Positions 43,395 through 56,696 of a DNA stretch of 64,000 bases are shown piece by piece (within the stretch, counting starts at the first letter, position 1; each line of letters opens with the position of its first letter). The DNA comes from [Phialemoniopsis] sp. UDSM-2020 (taxonomy: Eukaryota > Ascomycota > Sordariomycetes > Thyridiales > Thyridiaceae). A program made the translations under genes and the position numbers. The notes under the pieces are model-generated. The model had not been told where the DNA came from. It was given only the letters and a program-made list of their open reading frames with translations, and made no database searches. The stretch lies in the NCBI GenBank assembly GCA_018873225.1, contig JAEILZ010000003.1, positions 4,402,001-4,466,000 of the forward strand. Direction: 5' to 3'.

Positions 43395-46300
43395 GATGGA
43401 TGTGTGTCGAGTACCTGAGAGTACGCCGTTGTGGCTGCTTCAAGTGGAGCTCAGATCTAGCGAAAGATCTGGTGCAAGTCCAGGTGAAGCAAAATCGGCG
43501 CAATGCTTCTCACAAGGTGAGGGGGGCTCGATGTTATGAATCGAGAGGTCGTACAGTCGTATGCTTCATAAGAATTGGGGTGCTGTCGGTGTAGAGAAGG
43601 GTGTGGTTACAGTCGAGTTTAAGTATTGTACAACTGTCGAAATATACAGCAGGGATGTCGGTGAATGAGTCGTCCTCGGCCGTGAACTCGTGTGCAGTGT
43701 CGGCAGGCTCTGTGCCTGTGAACAAGGCCGTTTCGTTACAGGCAGCGGCTGACAAGGGGTCTTTTGACGGATCGAGGGTCGGTTCAGCCTGTTGGTGTAA
43801 TCACTACCAGAGTGAGGCGAGGCTGGTCGTGTATCCCGATATCCCAAAAAAGGATCAACTGATCGTCGCAGAGGACCTTGTGCTCTTTTCCAGGCGGCAG
43901 AGAGTAATATGTGTACAGACCTGCTGTTGTAGGACGGGAATGGTGGCAGTGATGGGTGGTTTGGTGGTGATGAAGTCACTTTGTCTTAGTGCTGGGTGCT
44001 GAGTAGGTACACACTCCTGGCAGAGAGAGAGGCTGGGGGCCAGATGCCAGAAGAACAGGCGAAGAGGGGGGCGCCCGGGGGGGTTTTGATTTAGAAGCTT
44101 GGGGACCTTGGAGGAACCTCTGGAAGGGGCTGACGGGCTGATCGGAGCGTTTTACAGCGGGTGGGCGGGCCCTAAAGGAGCGGAGGGTACGGGAGTGGTA
44201 CGGGTCCAGCGGGTGCTGACGGCGCGTGCTTTTTAGGGTGGGCGAGGGCCGGGGCGACTTTTTAGGCGTGGCGTGGTCGGCCAAAAGTGGTGTGGTAGCC
44301 CGTGGGTGGTGGGTGATGACGCTAGTCCGCTTCCAAGTTGCTCACTGTGAACTCACTCACACTCACACTTCACCCATCAGAAAAAATGGGACACTGAGTG
44401 GAGTGTGTTTTGGCGGCGTGTGTTAGTGGACGTTCGCTGGTGTCTGCGTGTCTGGTCGAGGTCGTGGTCGTGGCCCAGGTGGATTCCTGGCTCTGGCTAC
44501 TGGTTCTGGTCCTGGCTGGCTTTCCCTTGGCCACGGTCCGTTTTAGTGCGAAGATAGCGATGGCGGCGCGAGGCGGGAGTGGGTTTTGGTCCTGCTGTGC
44601 TGGTTGTCGTCCTGCTCCGTTTGGTGCTGGCTGCGATGCGTGGTGCTCCTGCGTTCTGCAGGGATGGGGTGACAACAACGACAGCAAGCAAACGACAGAC
44701 TCGACGATGGACAATGAAATCTGGAGATCGACCGCAACTTTTTGAGGCTGCGGGGATCCGGAGCAGATGACGACGTGCGGTCCCCTGCCGTCTCTTCGTT
44801 TTCTTCAACAGGGCTCTTTCTTTCTTTCTGCCCGCTGTCTCGTCCTTGGAGGCGGTCCCGCTTGGCTCTGGGGTTGCGAAACGGCTATCGCGTCGGAGAT
44901 TGGACCGGGTGACACTTGCAGCTGCACCACTGGTACCGCTGCTTGCTTTTTTCCCTTACCACCCTTCACTTTGACTCCCTTGCCTTGTATAACGGCAAAG
45001 ACGATGGTAGGCGGGGTTGCGGCTTGCACTCAGATGCGCGGGTGTGGGCAGCAAATCGGCTCGCCCAGACTGTGGTCCAGTTTGACCCGGTCCAGGATAT
45101 TGAGCAGGGGGTTTGGTGGAGAGCGAGCTGGAGCGATTGATCGAAGCGATCAAAAGAGAGAACCTTCCAGTTGGGTAGTCTTTGGCCTGTCTTGCTTTGG
45201 TTCCTCAGCAAGCTAATAATGGGATGGTCCTGCAGGGAGGAATCGTCCGGCGCGCTGCGGGTGGGAAACAGATTGGCCTGGACCAGCAGGGAGACGAAAG
45301 CAGGATTAAGTTCCTTGGAAGAGAGGGAATTGATGCAGCAAAGCGTCCTTCTTTCTGGTAGAGGAGACGCGGGAAGAGAAAAGGGACGAAACTAAATTCC
45401 TCTTTCCTTTCCAGAATATTGATCCAGCCGGGCGCAATGACGTCGGTCCGAGCCGAGAGATGGCGGGAAAGAACGTGTACCTTTTGGTGCCTTTGTCTGG
45501 ATTGCGATTGCCAATATGCGCTGGCGCTGCTGCTACTACTTTGTAAATCAAACTGCTGGCGTTTGAGGATCGACCGAAACCAAAGCCAAACGCTCGCTGA
45601 AGATGGAAACAAAAGGTGGAGAAATGGATCAGACAGTGGCAGATGCGCAATTTGGAGAGAGGCGTTTGCAGAAGGTGAAAGTGTTGATCAGGCCGCGCTT
45701 AGAAGAGGGACCGGTTGTCCTCGAGGGTTGATCCTCCAAGACGGAAAGAGTACCAGAGGATCTTCAGGGCCGGCTTCTCCAAAGAAGTATTGTTAGAGGC
45801 GAAAACGACTCATGGGCCGTCCCGCCTTTCGGAGATTGAGGCGCGAGTCGAGGGAAATCCCTATTTTGCCTCGGGGAGGCAACTGGCGATGCGTGTATCT
45901 TTCAAAGTGGCTGGGCGCCGGCTCACTTTTCTGGTGGTGGTGGCAACAGGAGGCGGGCGTTAAGGCGACTAATACGCTCCAAGGTGAAGGCGTAGCCGAA
46001 GGGGGGGGGCGATGCCAGGTAAATGAGCCCAACGGCTTATTCGAGGTGAGCAAGCGTCTAAGTAGGTGTGTGTGGTAGGTACTTTATGAACAAAACGTAT
46101 CTTGCGAGGGTAAAAAAGCAAAGAAAATGGATTGTACAGCAGTACAACTGAATGCCTGCCGTGAAGTGAGGGAGATTGCAAAACAACGATCTGCCTCGCC
46201 TTGTTACGAAGTAATTGGCGGTGTGTAAGAGGTCTTGTTGCTTAAGTGATGAGGAGAGCGACGAGAGAGCCAGAGGGATCTTGCATGCGTCTTCTCGTGC

Positions 46301-49300
46301 GTTCTCTTTACAGCGTTCGAGCCTTTTTCGCTTCGAGGCCGCATAGAAATATGCCGTGGTCCCCGAGCTGATCAATTGACTTTTCTTTTCTTATTTCTCT
46401 CTCTGCTGCTGCTGCTGCTTTCGTAAGAAAGGGTTCCCGATATATGCAGGTTCGCAGGTAAGGTAACGTTGTGGTTTCGTATAGGTCCAGAGAGAGGTCA
46501 GCTTTTACCAATGCGAAAAAGCCAGCCCAATGTGCGGAACCGGGCGGTATAAGTGAGCGAAGGAGGATGAAGGCCGTAGAAGCCCAGCAGCAGAGAGCCT
46601 TCTATTTCCAACTCCGGGCTATTTGATGACATAAACCTCGCCGTCTGGCCTCTTTTGGGATGTACAAAAACAAATCAAGACCCTGTCCTGCAACCTTGTC
46701 CCTTTGCTCCTCGTCGCGGGCACAGCAACGCGCGATAGTCGGCCGACTAGACTGGTCACCCGCCGGGTCCCCCCTTCGTCTGGAGAAGACAACCGAGAGC
46801 CCACAGGCCGGATGGACCCCAAGAAGGAATGAAGCTCAGTGTCGGAGGCAGACAAGACCCAGCACAGGGACCCACGAGATGGAGGGAATAGTACGCAAAT
46901 CCTGGCTCAACTAATGCAGCCCTCAAGGGAGGATAATCAGATCTGTACTGGAGTGTACAAATGTACAGCCCACCAGCAAGACGGGCGTGATACGAGCATG
47001 GCTATCATTGGAAATACCTGCGGAGTATGGCTGCACTGTTAGCCGGGCTAGTTGCGGAGAGAGGTGCCAGAGCCATTGCTTGGCTCTGCCGAGAAGTCTA
47101 TCTCTCTAACCAACTAGATCTGTCCCCGCCCTTGTCAAGAAGCTCATCAGTTGATCCCCCCATGTCTCTGTCTCGCAATCAACTTGTCGCCGGAAGCGCA
47201 GCGTCTGAGTGGACCATCGCGTTGCGGGACAAGGGCCACACGCCAGCGGAGTTGCAATCATGAGGCCGCCTGTCTTGTCTTGAACGGAATGGGGAGAGAG
47301 CTCTACTCGTTTAGTCAACGGCTGATCTGCTGTTTTGTCTGAGCATCATCAGAGGGTTCCCTGTACGTGTCAGTTGACATTCTCACCGACAGATTCCTAC
47401 TAAGGTCTAATGACCACAAGCCTCATCTACTTGGACGTAAACGGCAAGGAATAACAGCTTCCTATATCTGTCGCCTTGTCTTCGCCCCCAAAGGACACAG
47501 CTACTGGGAAGACATAGGATCCAGGCACATTAAGAGAAGCAAAGTCCATAAGCCTCCCAAACCCCCCACCAAGCCAAAATATCACCCGGCATCCTGCTGG
47601 CCTTCAAAGGAGCCAGGCGATGGTTGCCCTTTCGCAGGAAAGCAGGTACCGCGTAGACGATCTGGGGCCCACGGGTCGGCCCTGGAGGCGTGCACGTTGC
47701 CAGCGGTGCTAGGCCGCGCGCCTTGAGGCCAGGCCAAGCCCGCGAACCCAGGGGCCAGGCCAGATGCGGGCGCCATACAGGCTCGTCCAGCCAACGACAC
47801 CACGGATCACCCCGATTGCTGCTGCGACTTTGACTTGGCCATCGCCGTATGGGTTCGTTTACTATTCCCCTTTGGACTCCAAAGCAGCAGACAACGAAAA
47901 CGCACGAACGCATCCCCCACTCCCTCTCCCCGATTTGCAAAAGGAGTAGCTCACGAGACTTGGGAATCTAGGAACTTGTTCGCGCCGGCTGTCCCATCCC
48001 CAAGGAGGTGCGATGCATGATTCCCCTGCATCTGGCCATTCACGAGAGCGCTGCTAGTTGTTGCTTGGTGGATGGGAGCAGCACTGTGGTGTAGAAGAGT
48101 GAAAGGGCTCCGCTGTGCTTCTGTTAGCTGCATGATACCATTCAGGGGTGGCACAGGCGATGCAGCTTCTTGTCACAGACAGATTGGTGGAAGGGTGGAG
48201 GTCCCCGTCTGGAGGGGCTCTCTCTCTCTCTTGTCTCGTTATCGATTATCACCCTATCCAACCGAATGATCCCCCTCCAGAGAGGTAGGTAGTGGTGGGT
48301 TCGTGCCGAAGCAAGCAAACCAAACACAAGCGTGAGGTCAAAAGGCGCACTATGGGGGAGAGGGTTGATGGTTTGAGCATGTAGTGTTGTGCTCCATGCG
48401 GCCATGTCCAGACCCGCGAATAACGCAGGTACATGCCTGACAAACAGGAAGACGCCCATCCCGAGTTCCCCATCCCCTCCATTACAGCCCGTGAATATGG
48501 GCCAAGCCCACGCGTGGGTGGTCGTGTATTTCTGGCCTTTGAGATATCCAAACCAAAGAAAAGCAAGCGAGAGCTACAGTGGACACACAAACTACACACC
48601 AGTCAGCTCGGCCGTGGCTGAGGCCCTTAGTTGCCCCGTCCGTATTGCGCGTTTCGTCAACAATCTACCTCTTTTGGGACTGGACCGTGGGTTTCTTCGT
48701 TTCCAGTCTCGTCTCTCTCGAGCAATCAATCAATCTGGCGGTGACCAGATGCACGCTGGCTCGCTGGTATGCCTTGACCGTGGGTCCCCGGGGGGGCTCT
48801 CAAGACGTCTCCGTTTGGTCCCGGGCGAATCACAGGCCCCAGGGCGGGTCGCTCCGAGCCACTGGCCGTGTCAAGACGGACTGCCAGCGCGGGGAGCCGC
48901 TGGCTCTCGTTGGCTGCCGGAACTGGCACATCCCCGCCGCTTGTCCCTCTTCTTCGTCCTGCGTTTCAGCACCACATGGTTTGGAGAGGCAGAGATGAAA
49001 GCCGGCCGGGACAAGATGGCGGTCAAGAAGAGTCCATCTGTTACAGTTGATAGGTTCACGAAGGATGAAAGTAGGTTAGTGCATACGTACAGAAAGGGTC
49101 CCTTACGCTTCCTCTCGTGCTCCATCCGGGCTGTGTCTACTGCGGGTACTGTATCTTCCTACCCAAAAGAGGGAGCAGGGATCGCCTGTGTCCATCGTTC
49201 CCTCACTCAGCAAGTGATTGCCGCGGGGCACGCTGCACGCCCCCATCCATCAACTGCGTGTGCGCGCGCGGCGGGCGGTAGATCTGCGATCCAGTCATCG

Positions 49301-51643
49301 TCAATCCTCAAGTGATCTGCCGAGGAGCCGTGATCAAATCAGTCGCGTCCCAATCTGGTCCCCAGATCAAGCCGTAGCATAGCAGACAGGTTGATGTGCA
49401 CACAGTACGGATATGAATGCGTGCGTGCGCACATACTATGAGTGGTGCTAGGTTTCAAAGATGGCTGCATGTAAATGTGCTCCAAGCTGCCCGTCCTGTG
49501 CTTAGCTCTGCTCTGGTTTCTTGGACGTCTGTTTTAGTCGAATGGCACCTGAACAAAAAGAGGAGGCCGCAACAAGTCTGTCGTCCTGAGGCACTGGTGA
49601 CGGCGATGGAGAAACAATGCTACTTTGTACCTACATCTCCAACCCGGTTCGTCCAGTCCGTTTGGCGAAGAGGCGTCAAGTAGTCCGCTGCAGAACGACC
49701 TTTCAGGAACCACTAAAACACCCTCTTGAATCATGGCTTTGCCCATTAGTCTACCCCGCCGTGGATACGCTCGTCACTCGCTCTGTCTTTGACCGGTCAC
49801 CCCACGATCCAGGTTGTGTACGGAGGTACATATGCCTGTGTCCTCTATTCCACAGCCGCGAAATCAACCGAATGGATGACCCGTGATAAAGGACCTTTGT
49901 AATACCTGATTCCTTGACGATTACACCCTTACCCGTGGGCTTAGGAACACTGATATGACTCAAAGGAAGGGGATCTTCACTGCGCGATCACGAATCAGAC
50001 TGTCAGCACCTAAAGGTTACAATCAGAGTTTCGGGAAGCATTTGCAAACTTTTGGGATGATGCTGCTTTGCAGGGTCCCTGAGGGTGTGGTAAGAATAGC
50101 TCCGGAAAAGGCCGTCTGCCTCTTACTAAGGTTAATCGACCGAAGAAACGATGACTACTGCGGCAGCTAAGATCGGGGATCTGCTCCTCCATGACGGGCG
50201 TCAAAGAGCAAAGACGTCTGCCTTGTAGATAGTATTACTTGACCTGTACATCCTTTTGCTGAGCGAGGTATCGTGAGCTGACTAAACCCCAAGCTCGTCT
50301 GCAAGTTCGCTTCCCCACGATGCACTGCCCGCTTACACTTCTATTTTCTGCTTCCGACACGGTCGTACACGCTTCCTCACCTTCGGTAACCAACAAGATG
50401 CTCCCTAGATGGTAGAACAGAGGTACAACTTGTGTCTGACGGAAGGAAATTGAACTTGATGCCATTCAATGTGCATCCCCGATGGTCTTTTGGGCTGATC
50501 GCCACCCATTTCTCAGCTTCTGAGGCACATGTGCAGCTACGACAAGCCTTTCGGCCAAGGCGATTCGTCCGTTGCTGCCGTCGTACTCCGGTGGTTCTCC
50601 TGTTTGGTAAAATGGCGCAACCCCAGAGTAGAGTACCTGAGGCATCGTGCCTCTTTTCTCCTTCTCTTTCATCCCGGTGCTTTGCTGTTGTACCACCCTC
50701 CATCTCTTGGCTCCAAACGCAGGCCAATCGACGATTCCAATCAGGGGAGAAATCGTGATTGGCCGCACGGCAACAGTCCAGAAGCGCTAGAATCCGTGAT
50801 GGCGGAATCAGGTGGGTGTGCCGGGCTTCGCGGGGGTTGGTGCTTGGGGAGTACCTAGGCATTCTGACCACCCGGCTTGGGCTGTTGGTAATCTGCATTC
50901 AAGATGGAGGGTGTCTTACACCTTGACTTTTCTTTTGCACATGTGCTGAAAGCCGTTTTTTTACAAGTTTAGAAGCTCATTGGGCAGGGTTCTTTTCTGA
51001 CAGGTGACTGCTCTAGAGTGCGACTAGCCGTTTGAATGTGACGAGCTATAAAACAACGAGTGTAATACGCAGGCCGCCGGTTGTCGTCTGACAAGCCGGC
51101 GCTTGGAGGCGGGCGCTCTTTGGTGAAACAGTCTTCCAGCGCTCGGTGTGCACAATTGCTGCCTATGAGGCAGGCATCTGATATACCTTATCTTCCTTTG
51201 ATCGAGAGAGAAGTTGATATTATCCTACTACCTAGATCATAAGCACCCATTATTCACCTTGGGACCTCGGATTGATATTAGGTCAGATGCAACCTTTACG
51301 GTGTGGCACACTTGATCCATATGAATCAAGGACATCCCCTTTGGGCATGTCCTTCAGCGCCGCAATGCGGCGCTTGAGATCCATACATATCAGACAAGTG
51401 ACGTCTGAAATGTGATAGATCGGGAGGAACAGCTTGCTGCCTGGCATGAGACGACGTAGTTGGGCAGAGATGGAGTCAAGCACGTGTGTGCTGCCCTTAA
51501 GCCCAACGCCAGTATTCAATATGGCCCTGGTGGATCATGGTGACGGCATCGAATATACTAGATCAGTGTTCCCTGGTCACGTAGCCACAAGCACAAGAGC
51601 TTTTCAGGTCACCAGAAGAGGAGTTTGGTTGGAAATGGGCATG
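43395..51643. other. 8.2 kb stretch without recognisable gene
   Basis: Upstream of the J-protein and downstream of the phosphoesterase. Many frames of 60-170 codons occur on all strands. The longest (48404-49315, plus, about 303 codons from its first ATG) has no recognisable domain and an amino-acid composition unlike the neighbouring genes. Short CTG and CT runs occur near 46404 and 48218. No tRNA, 5S RNA or transposon signature was seen. It is too long for an ordinary fungal intergenic region, so noncoding transcripts, long leaders or a fast-evolving gene are possible. Confidence 0.45.
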
Positions 51644-53142
51644 TCATGGCTCGGCCACGGGCAGATCTAGATCCACCACAATTGGCTTGTTGAGTTTCTT
51701 GCCCCCGACGTGCGGGTAACTACTGCCCATGACGGCACAATTGACGACGCAGGTCTCCTTCCGGCCCATACGGCCACTCAGCGCAGGCTGATCACACCGC
51801 GCCGACGTGTCCGGATCTTCGCCCAGCCCGCGGGTTCCACTTCCGGGACGGGCCGCGTCCGAAGATAGTTGCACATCTTGTAGCGGGTGCCCATGACTCA
51901 TGCGTAGATCGCCGCTTTCCTGCCCGACATCTATCGTCACTACAGGCGAAGAGCCGTCGTTGTCGAGCGGAGTATTCCCATTGCGTGACGTGAGGTCCAG
52001 AAGTGACATTTTGGTGTTCTTGCCCGGCCCAGCGCCTGGATCCTGCCATGGCTCGCTGGACAGCTCCCCGTATCGCACATTCGAGCTTCCACCCGGCGGC
52101 CCAGTGATGTCCCACCTGACACGCTCCGCACCGCGACCCTCGTGGACATGACCGCAGACTGCAAGCCGTGGCCGTACGCGCCATAAGGTGCGGCGAAGGT
52201 CTTCGCAGCCAAGGGCTCGACGCTGGGTGGTGGCTTCGTCACAGTGTAGGTGCGGCGGTGTATGAGTGACGAGGATATCCGTATCAAGAGGAACTGAAGA
52301 CCAGATCTCCTCTGCTGATAGCGATGCTCTGTACTCCTGAAGGGCTGGCAGGACTTTGCGGTTGCTCGATAGCTCAATGTCTGGTTTCCAGGAATCGGAG
52401 CGCTCGTAGCTGAAACCCCAAGCGCCGCATCGCGGACTGTATGGCGACCCAAATACTTTGAACGTAGTCTGTGGACCGCTTGGATTGCACAAACGGACAG
52501 TTGTTGAGGTCTGATTGAGGTATGTTATGGTAGGGCTGGACTCGAGTAGCTCGACGCACTCCGGAGACGACCTCGCGTCCTGATTATTGTGGAAGTATGC
52601 CCCATACTCGCCGTAGAATTGAGGATCCAAGCCAATATCATGGTTTCCTGGGCAATTGGAGTTAGCCTTTATCTTCAACGTAGTGACTATGAGAAGGTAT
52701 CCCTCACCTGCGATGATGATCTTGGCCTCGAAATCAGCCTTCTCAAGCCACTCTACTGCTTTCTTGAGCTACAACGAGGCACTTAGCAAAGGCAATCACT
52801 ACAGCGTTTTGAACAGCAGTTTGAGAACAGAACTGGCTGGAATGCCCAAACCCTACCTAGGATTCGGTCTTGCAATCAACTCACCTCTGTGTAACTCCCT
52901 TGGTTGGTCAAATCTCCGGCATGGATGAGAACGTCGCCCTTGGGGAGTTTTACAGTACAGTTGTGTGTGTCTGAAACACACACGAACCTAGTACGTCGTA
53001 GCTTCTTGGAAGACATACCGCTCGCCCGGGCAGGAATGTCGTTGACCATGAAAGAAGCTCACGTGGCGACCATTCGTGGTTTGTCCCGCGATGTCTCAGG
53101 AAGGGACATGTGCTCGTGACGGTCGCCGTGCCGGTAGTCCAT
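51644..53142 (-). CDS. calcineurin-like metallophosphoesterase
   Basis: Four exons (53142-53063, 52987-52885, 52769-52708, 52667-51644) give 422 aa. The five metallophosphoesterase blocks are present: VSDTHN (about 31-36), VLIHAGDLTNQG, IIAGNHDIG, DILVTHTPPHLHCD and AVCGHVHEGRG. This places two metal ions in a standard phosphodiesterase site. It resembles the MPPED-like cytosolic family common in fungi; substrate unknown. The C-terminal 150 residues are less conserved and contain KMSLLDLTSRNG. An alternative start at 53016 reads MSSKKLRRTRFVCVSDTHN without the first intron. I prefer the spliced form because its donor (GTGAGC) and acceptor (TACTAG) match the phase and give a protein-like N-terminus, but both are possible. 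Confidence 0.88.
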
Positions 53143-54958
53143 TCCAATGGTAGAACTGATGTCAAGACAGGTCTTGTCCACGAAGTACTAGCGAAGAGTC
53201 CTCGACCACGTTTGTGGGAGATGAGGTTCAACCGATTATGTGGGAGATGCGAAGTATATTAATGCCATCGAAAGCAAGATTGATTTTACGAGGTCCTGGC
53301 TAACAAGAAACAAGATGACGTAGTTGCTACTTGATTTGTATGTTCAGCAGTATTTGGCGTATCGACAACTCGGAGTGGGAGATGAGGACGAGAGGAATGA
53401 GTTCATTCTGGGGTTGAGTCATGATGAGAGTTGCAAGTTCTTAGTGTACGATCCAGCTTCGAGCTTTCCCCATTAGTGCCGGCATCCGGTGTTACCTGTA
53501 CGGCAGCCACCTAAAATCTCTCAATTGGCCTCGATCTTTCCTGTCCGGGCGGTATGATATTCATTTTCGAATGTTGAAAGTCGGCCTTTCAGGACCCGTC
53601 TCAACATGAGATGTTCTAATGAGATCTCAGTCTCATTGTGGCCCTGCTTCTCTGGTAGAACGTAGGGTCGTATTTTGTGAGGCTGGATTCACCAATCGCG
53701 GCATTGAGAGCGGAACCCCTTTTTGGTCTCACCCATTCATAGCATGCTCCTTAAGCTTTTGGTGGGGATTCATGTCATCTTTGGGACCAGGACCCCTTCT
53801 CGCTTGTTGAAGGTGACCAGTCAGATGCTGTGAGCCCCTTTTTTCCTTTGATTATCTGGGAGCAACCTCGTCCAGTTGGTCGTGGTGGTGTTTTCCCCGA
53901 CGACAATTACTTTTGGCAAGACATGCTTTGCATGCTGCGTGCGTCAAAGGTGCAGCTGAATTACGGCGACGGTAGATGACATTGCGACGGGAAGCAAGCT
54001 GAACTCACCGCCTAGCGGGATGGTCTAGTGGCGTTCATAGACGTAACCAAGCCAAGCGTACGTACTTTGATAGTGTGGAGAGTAAAGCAGGAGACGTGAG
54101 GGACTGGACAGGACTGGAGCGAGTGAAGTGGGAGTCGAAGAGGGGGAAACGCATATGCATATGCAGGCTTGCGATCTGATCCCCATCGAATCGAACAACC
54201 TTCCCGTTTATTCTTTACATACTCACTGCTGCCGCGCAAAGGCTACGCACGAGCAGTCCTTTGAATTTGTGTTTTGAAACCTTGATTGGCAGAATACCTG
54301 GCAACAACCTGGAAGTGAGAAAGACAAGCAAAAAGCTTCAGGGGTCATCCTTCGACCATTGTTCGTTCAGGGAAAAGGGCAAGGCCCGAGACCCGCTTCC
54401 GCCTCTTTTTGGCGGCGCCCCCCAGCGCCCCCCTCCCCTCAAAATTGGTCCTGGCAGGCAGTCCACTGGTGCTAGCCACAAACCACGACCGCCCAATCTC
54501 GCCGATTCCGATTCACTTTCTTCAGTACTCCAGCACCGCGACTTTCGCTTCACCACTCATTGCCAGGTCTCTGCCGGCCAATTGTTCCTTCTTACAGTCA
54601 TTGTTTATCGCGTCTGCTCGTTTGCCTTTGTCTGCGGCGCTTTATCTTCTCCATTGATGGACCGGTAGCACTTGTGGGAAATCCGGCCATTCACCACCAG
54701 CCATCCCCAGGTACTTGCTCTGGGAAATTGGATGGGATCGCTCGGGGCTTGTTGACAAGAAACTTTCCCATAAAATCGACAAAAAGACTGGGCCAAGACT
54801 CCAGCCGCTGGCGACTGCCTTCGTACGCTCTTCGACGAGAATATCTACGCGATTCAAACCTTCGACACTGTCTGCTATCCTTCGAATCCGCCGTGCCGCC
54901 GCTATCAGCAGATAAATTTGGCCGGAGCACGGGATAGCCCCTTTGCTTCCCACCGACC
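53143..54958. other. intergenic, divergent promoters of phosphoesterase and TeaR-like gene
   Basis: 1.8 kb. Short frames only; the right part probably is the long 5'UTR of the CAAX-protein gene. No RNA gene or repeat recognised. Confidence 0.4.
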
Positions 54959-56696
54959 ATGGCAGCCATATCTGCCGCTCCAAACACAAACACAACCACC
55001 CTCACACCACCCAGCAGCTCTCACGGAAACGGCTTTTCGTCATCATGGGACATGTCGGCTTCTGGTCACGGAGAGGTAAGAATATACAAGTAATCCTTTT
55101 GCGAGAAAGGAAGGAACGGTCGCGTCAATGGCTCCGCCGCGGAGCATCTGGCGTGTATTTCCGATATGTGCTGTGCTAACTCTCTAGCAGGACCCGAACA
55201 CGACCAACATTGATGGCGCGAACGGTTATCCCCGGCCCCCCTTCGCCCAGCACAATGGCAATGCTTCACCACAAAAGCGCGGTAGCGGAGATTCGCACAG
55301 CAACGCCAAAGGATCTTCGATGCTATCGCCCCCTCATCAACCCGACAGCAAAAAGGCAGGAAGTATCAAAGAGAACAACAGCCCAGCAGATAGCTTACTA
55401 GACCTCTACGGCGGCAACCGTAACGCGACTGCCGCTGGATCCGACTCGCTCAAACGCAGCAATGATGATCTCTTCGCTTTCGACCATGACAGCTCCAAGT
55501 GGATTCACCGAGACAAGTTGGCCAGGATTGAGAGCGAAGAGTTGCAGGCCGCGGGCATAATCATTCCAAAGGGCCGCGCTCGCAGCAAACCCCGGAGGGA
55601 GCATAGCCAGGAACAGATGGGCCGCCACAGACGGGGAACAGATACCGAGAGCCATACCGAAGGTCGATCCAGGAAGAACTCGGCCGCCACCGTCGACCCC
55701 AAGACTCCCGAGTTCACTGTCCCTAGTTGGGACCTGCGGCTTCCGGAAGAGGCTGCTGAGGACGCAGACGGCTATTTTATCCCCAATGGCGGTCTCAAGG
55801 GCTCTTCGCGGATACCGGTTGCGAAAACCAGTCCGGCCCCTATCGCACCCGAATTTATCGAGAGGGACACACCGATCACTCGCAAGCGAGATACCAGCCC
55901 CAGCGCTGAGGAAACCATTACATATCCCAAGACTCGCTCACGGACCGGCAGCGACAATGCTCTGGAGACAGCCAATGTGAATCTGCCAGGCGTTAAGCGG
56001 TCTGCGACGGAGTCGTCACCGAAGAAGAACACTGCGGCCACACGGAAAACCTCGGCGCCAGCCAAGACAGGAACGGGACCGGGGCGACCCAAGACCCGAA
56101 ACGGAACAAAGGAGCTCTCAGTCGGCAGCCAGACGAGGCCAGGCACGCGCTCCGGGGAGCGTGAGCTCTCTCCGGGGGCACTTTCCCCAGGCAAGCCCAT
56201 CAAGCAGCTTGAAGGAGACCCGCCATGGATGATCTCGGCCTATAAGCCCGATCCGCGTTTGCCTCCAGATCAGCAGTTGCTACCCACTGTTGCAAAGCGT
56301 TTGCAACAGGAGAAGTGGGAACGCGAAGGGAAGTTCGGGAGCGTATACGACAAGGAGTTCCGACCCCTCAACGACGAGACTTTCCTGAGACCACCCGAGC
56401 CAGCGGCGTTGCCAGCTGACAGACAGTCAATCAAGGACGACAAGGAGAAGCCAGACGAATGGCCTCTGAAGCCCGAGGCTAGGAGCCCTACGCTGAGCCA
56501 GGGTCGCACGGGATCCTATTCTACCATCCCCAAGATACAGGAGAAACCCAATGTGAGCCCGCTTCCAAGCCCGAGAAGCCCGAACATGCAACAGGGTCAG
56601 TTCCAGCCCGTGGTCCGGGTGCCCGATGCGCCGGAAGAACCGCCACAGCAGGAGGAGAAAGAAAAAGGCGGTTGCGGTTGCTGTATTGTCATGTGA
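54959..56696 (+). CDS. prenylated polarity protein, TeaR/Mod5-like (CAAX box)
   Basis: Two exons (54959-55075 and 55191-56696) give 540 aa. The protein is mostly disordered, rich in Ser, Pro, Lys and Thr. A better conserved block (about 375-445) carries PPWMISAYKPDPRLPPDQQL, then LPTVAKRLQQEKWEREGKFG and SVYDKEFRPLNDETF. It ends GGCGCCIVM: a CIVM CAAX box for farnesylation, with two further cysteines just upstream that could be palmitoylated, so the protein should be at the plasma membrane. This arrangement fits the fungal TeaR/Mod5 cortical receptor for the Tea1/TeaA cell-end marker, recalled from memory and not proven. The intron acceptor is a tandem TAGCAG, allowing insertion of one Gln. 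Upstream GTAAGA donor. Confidence 0.75.
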
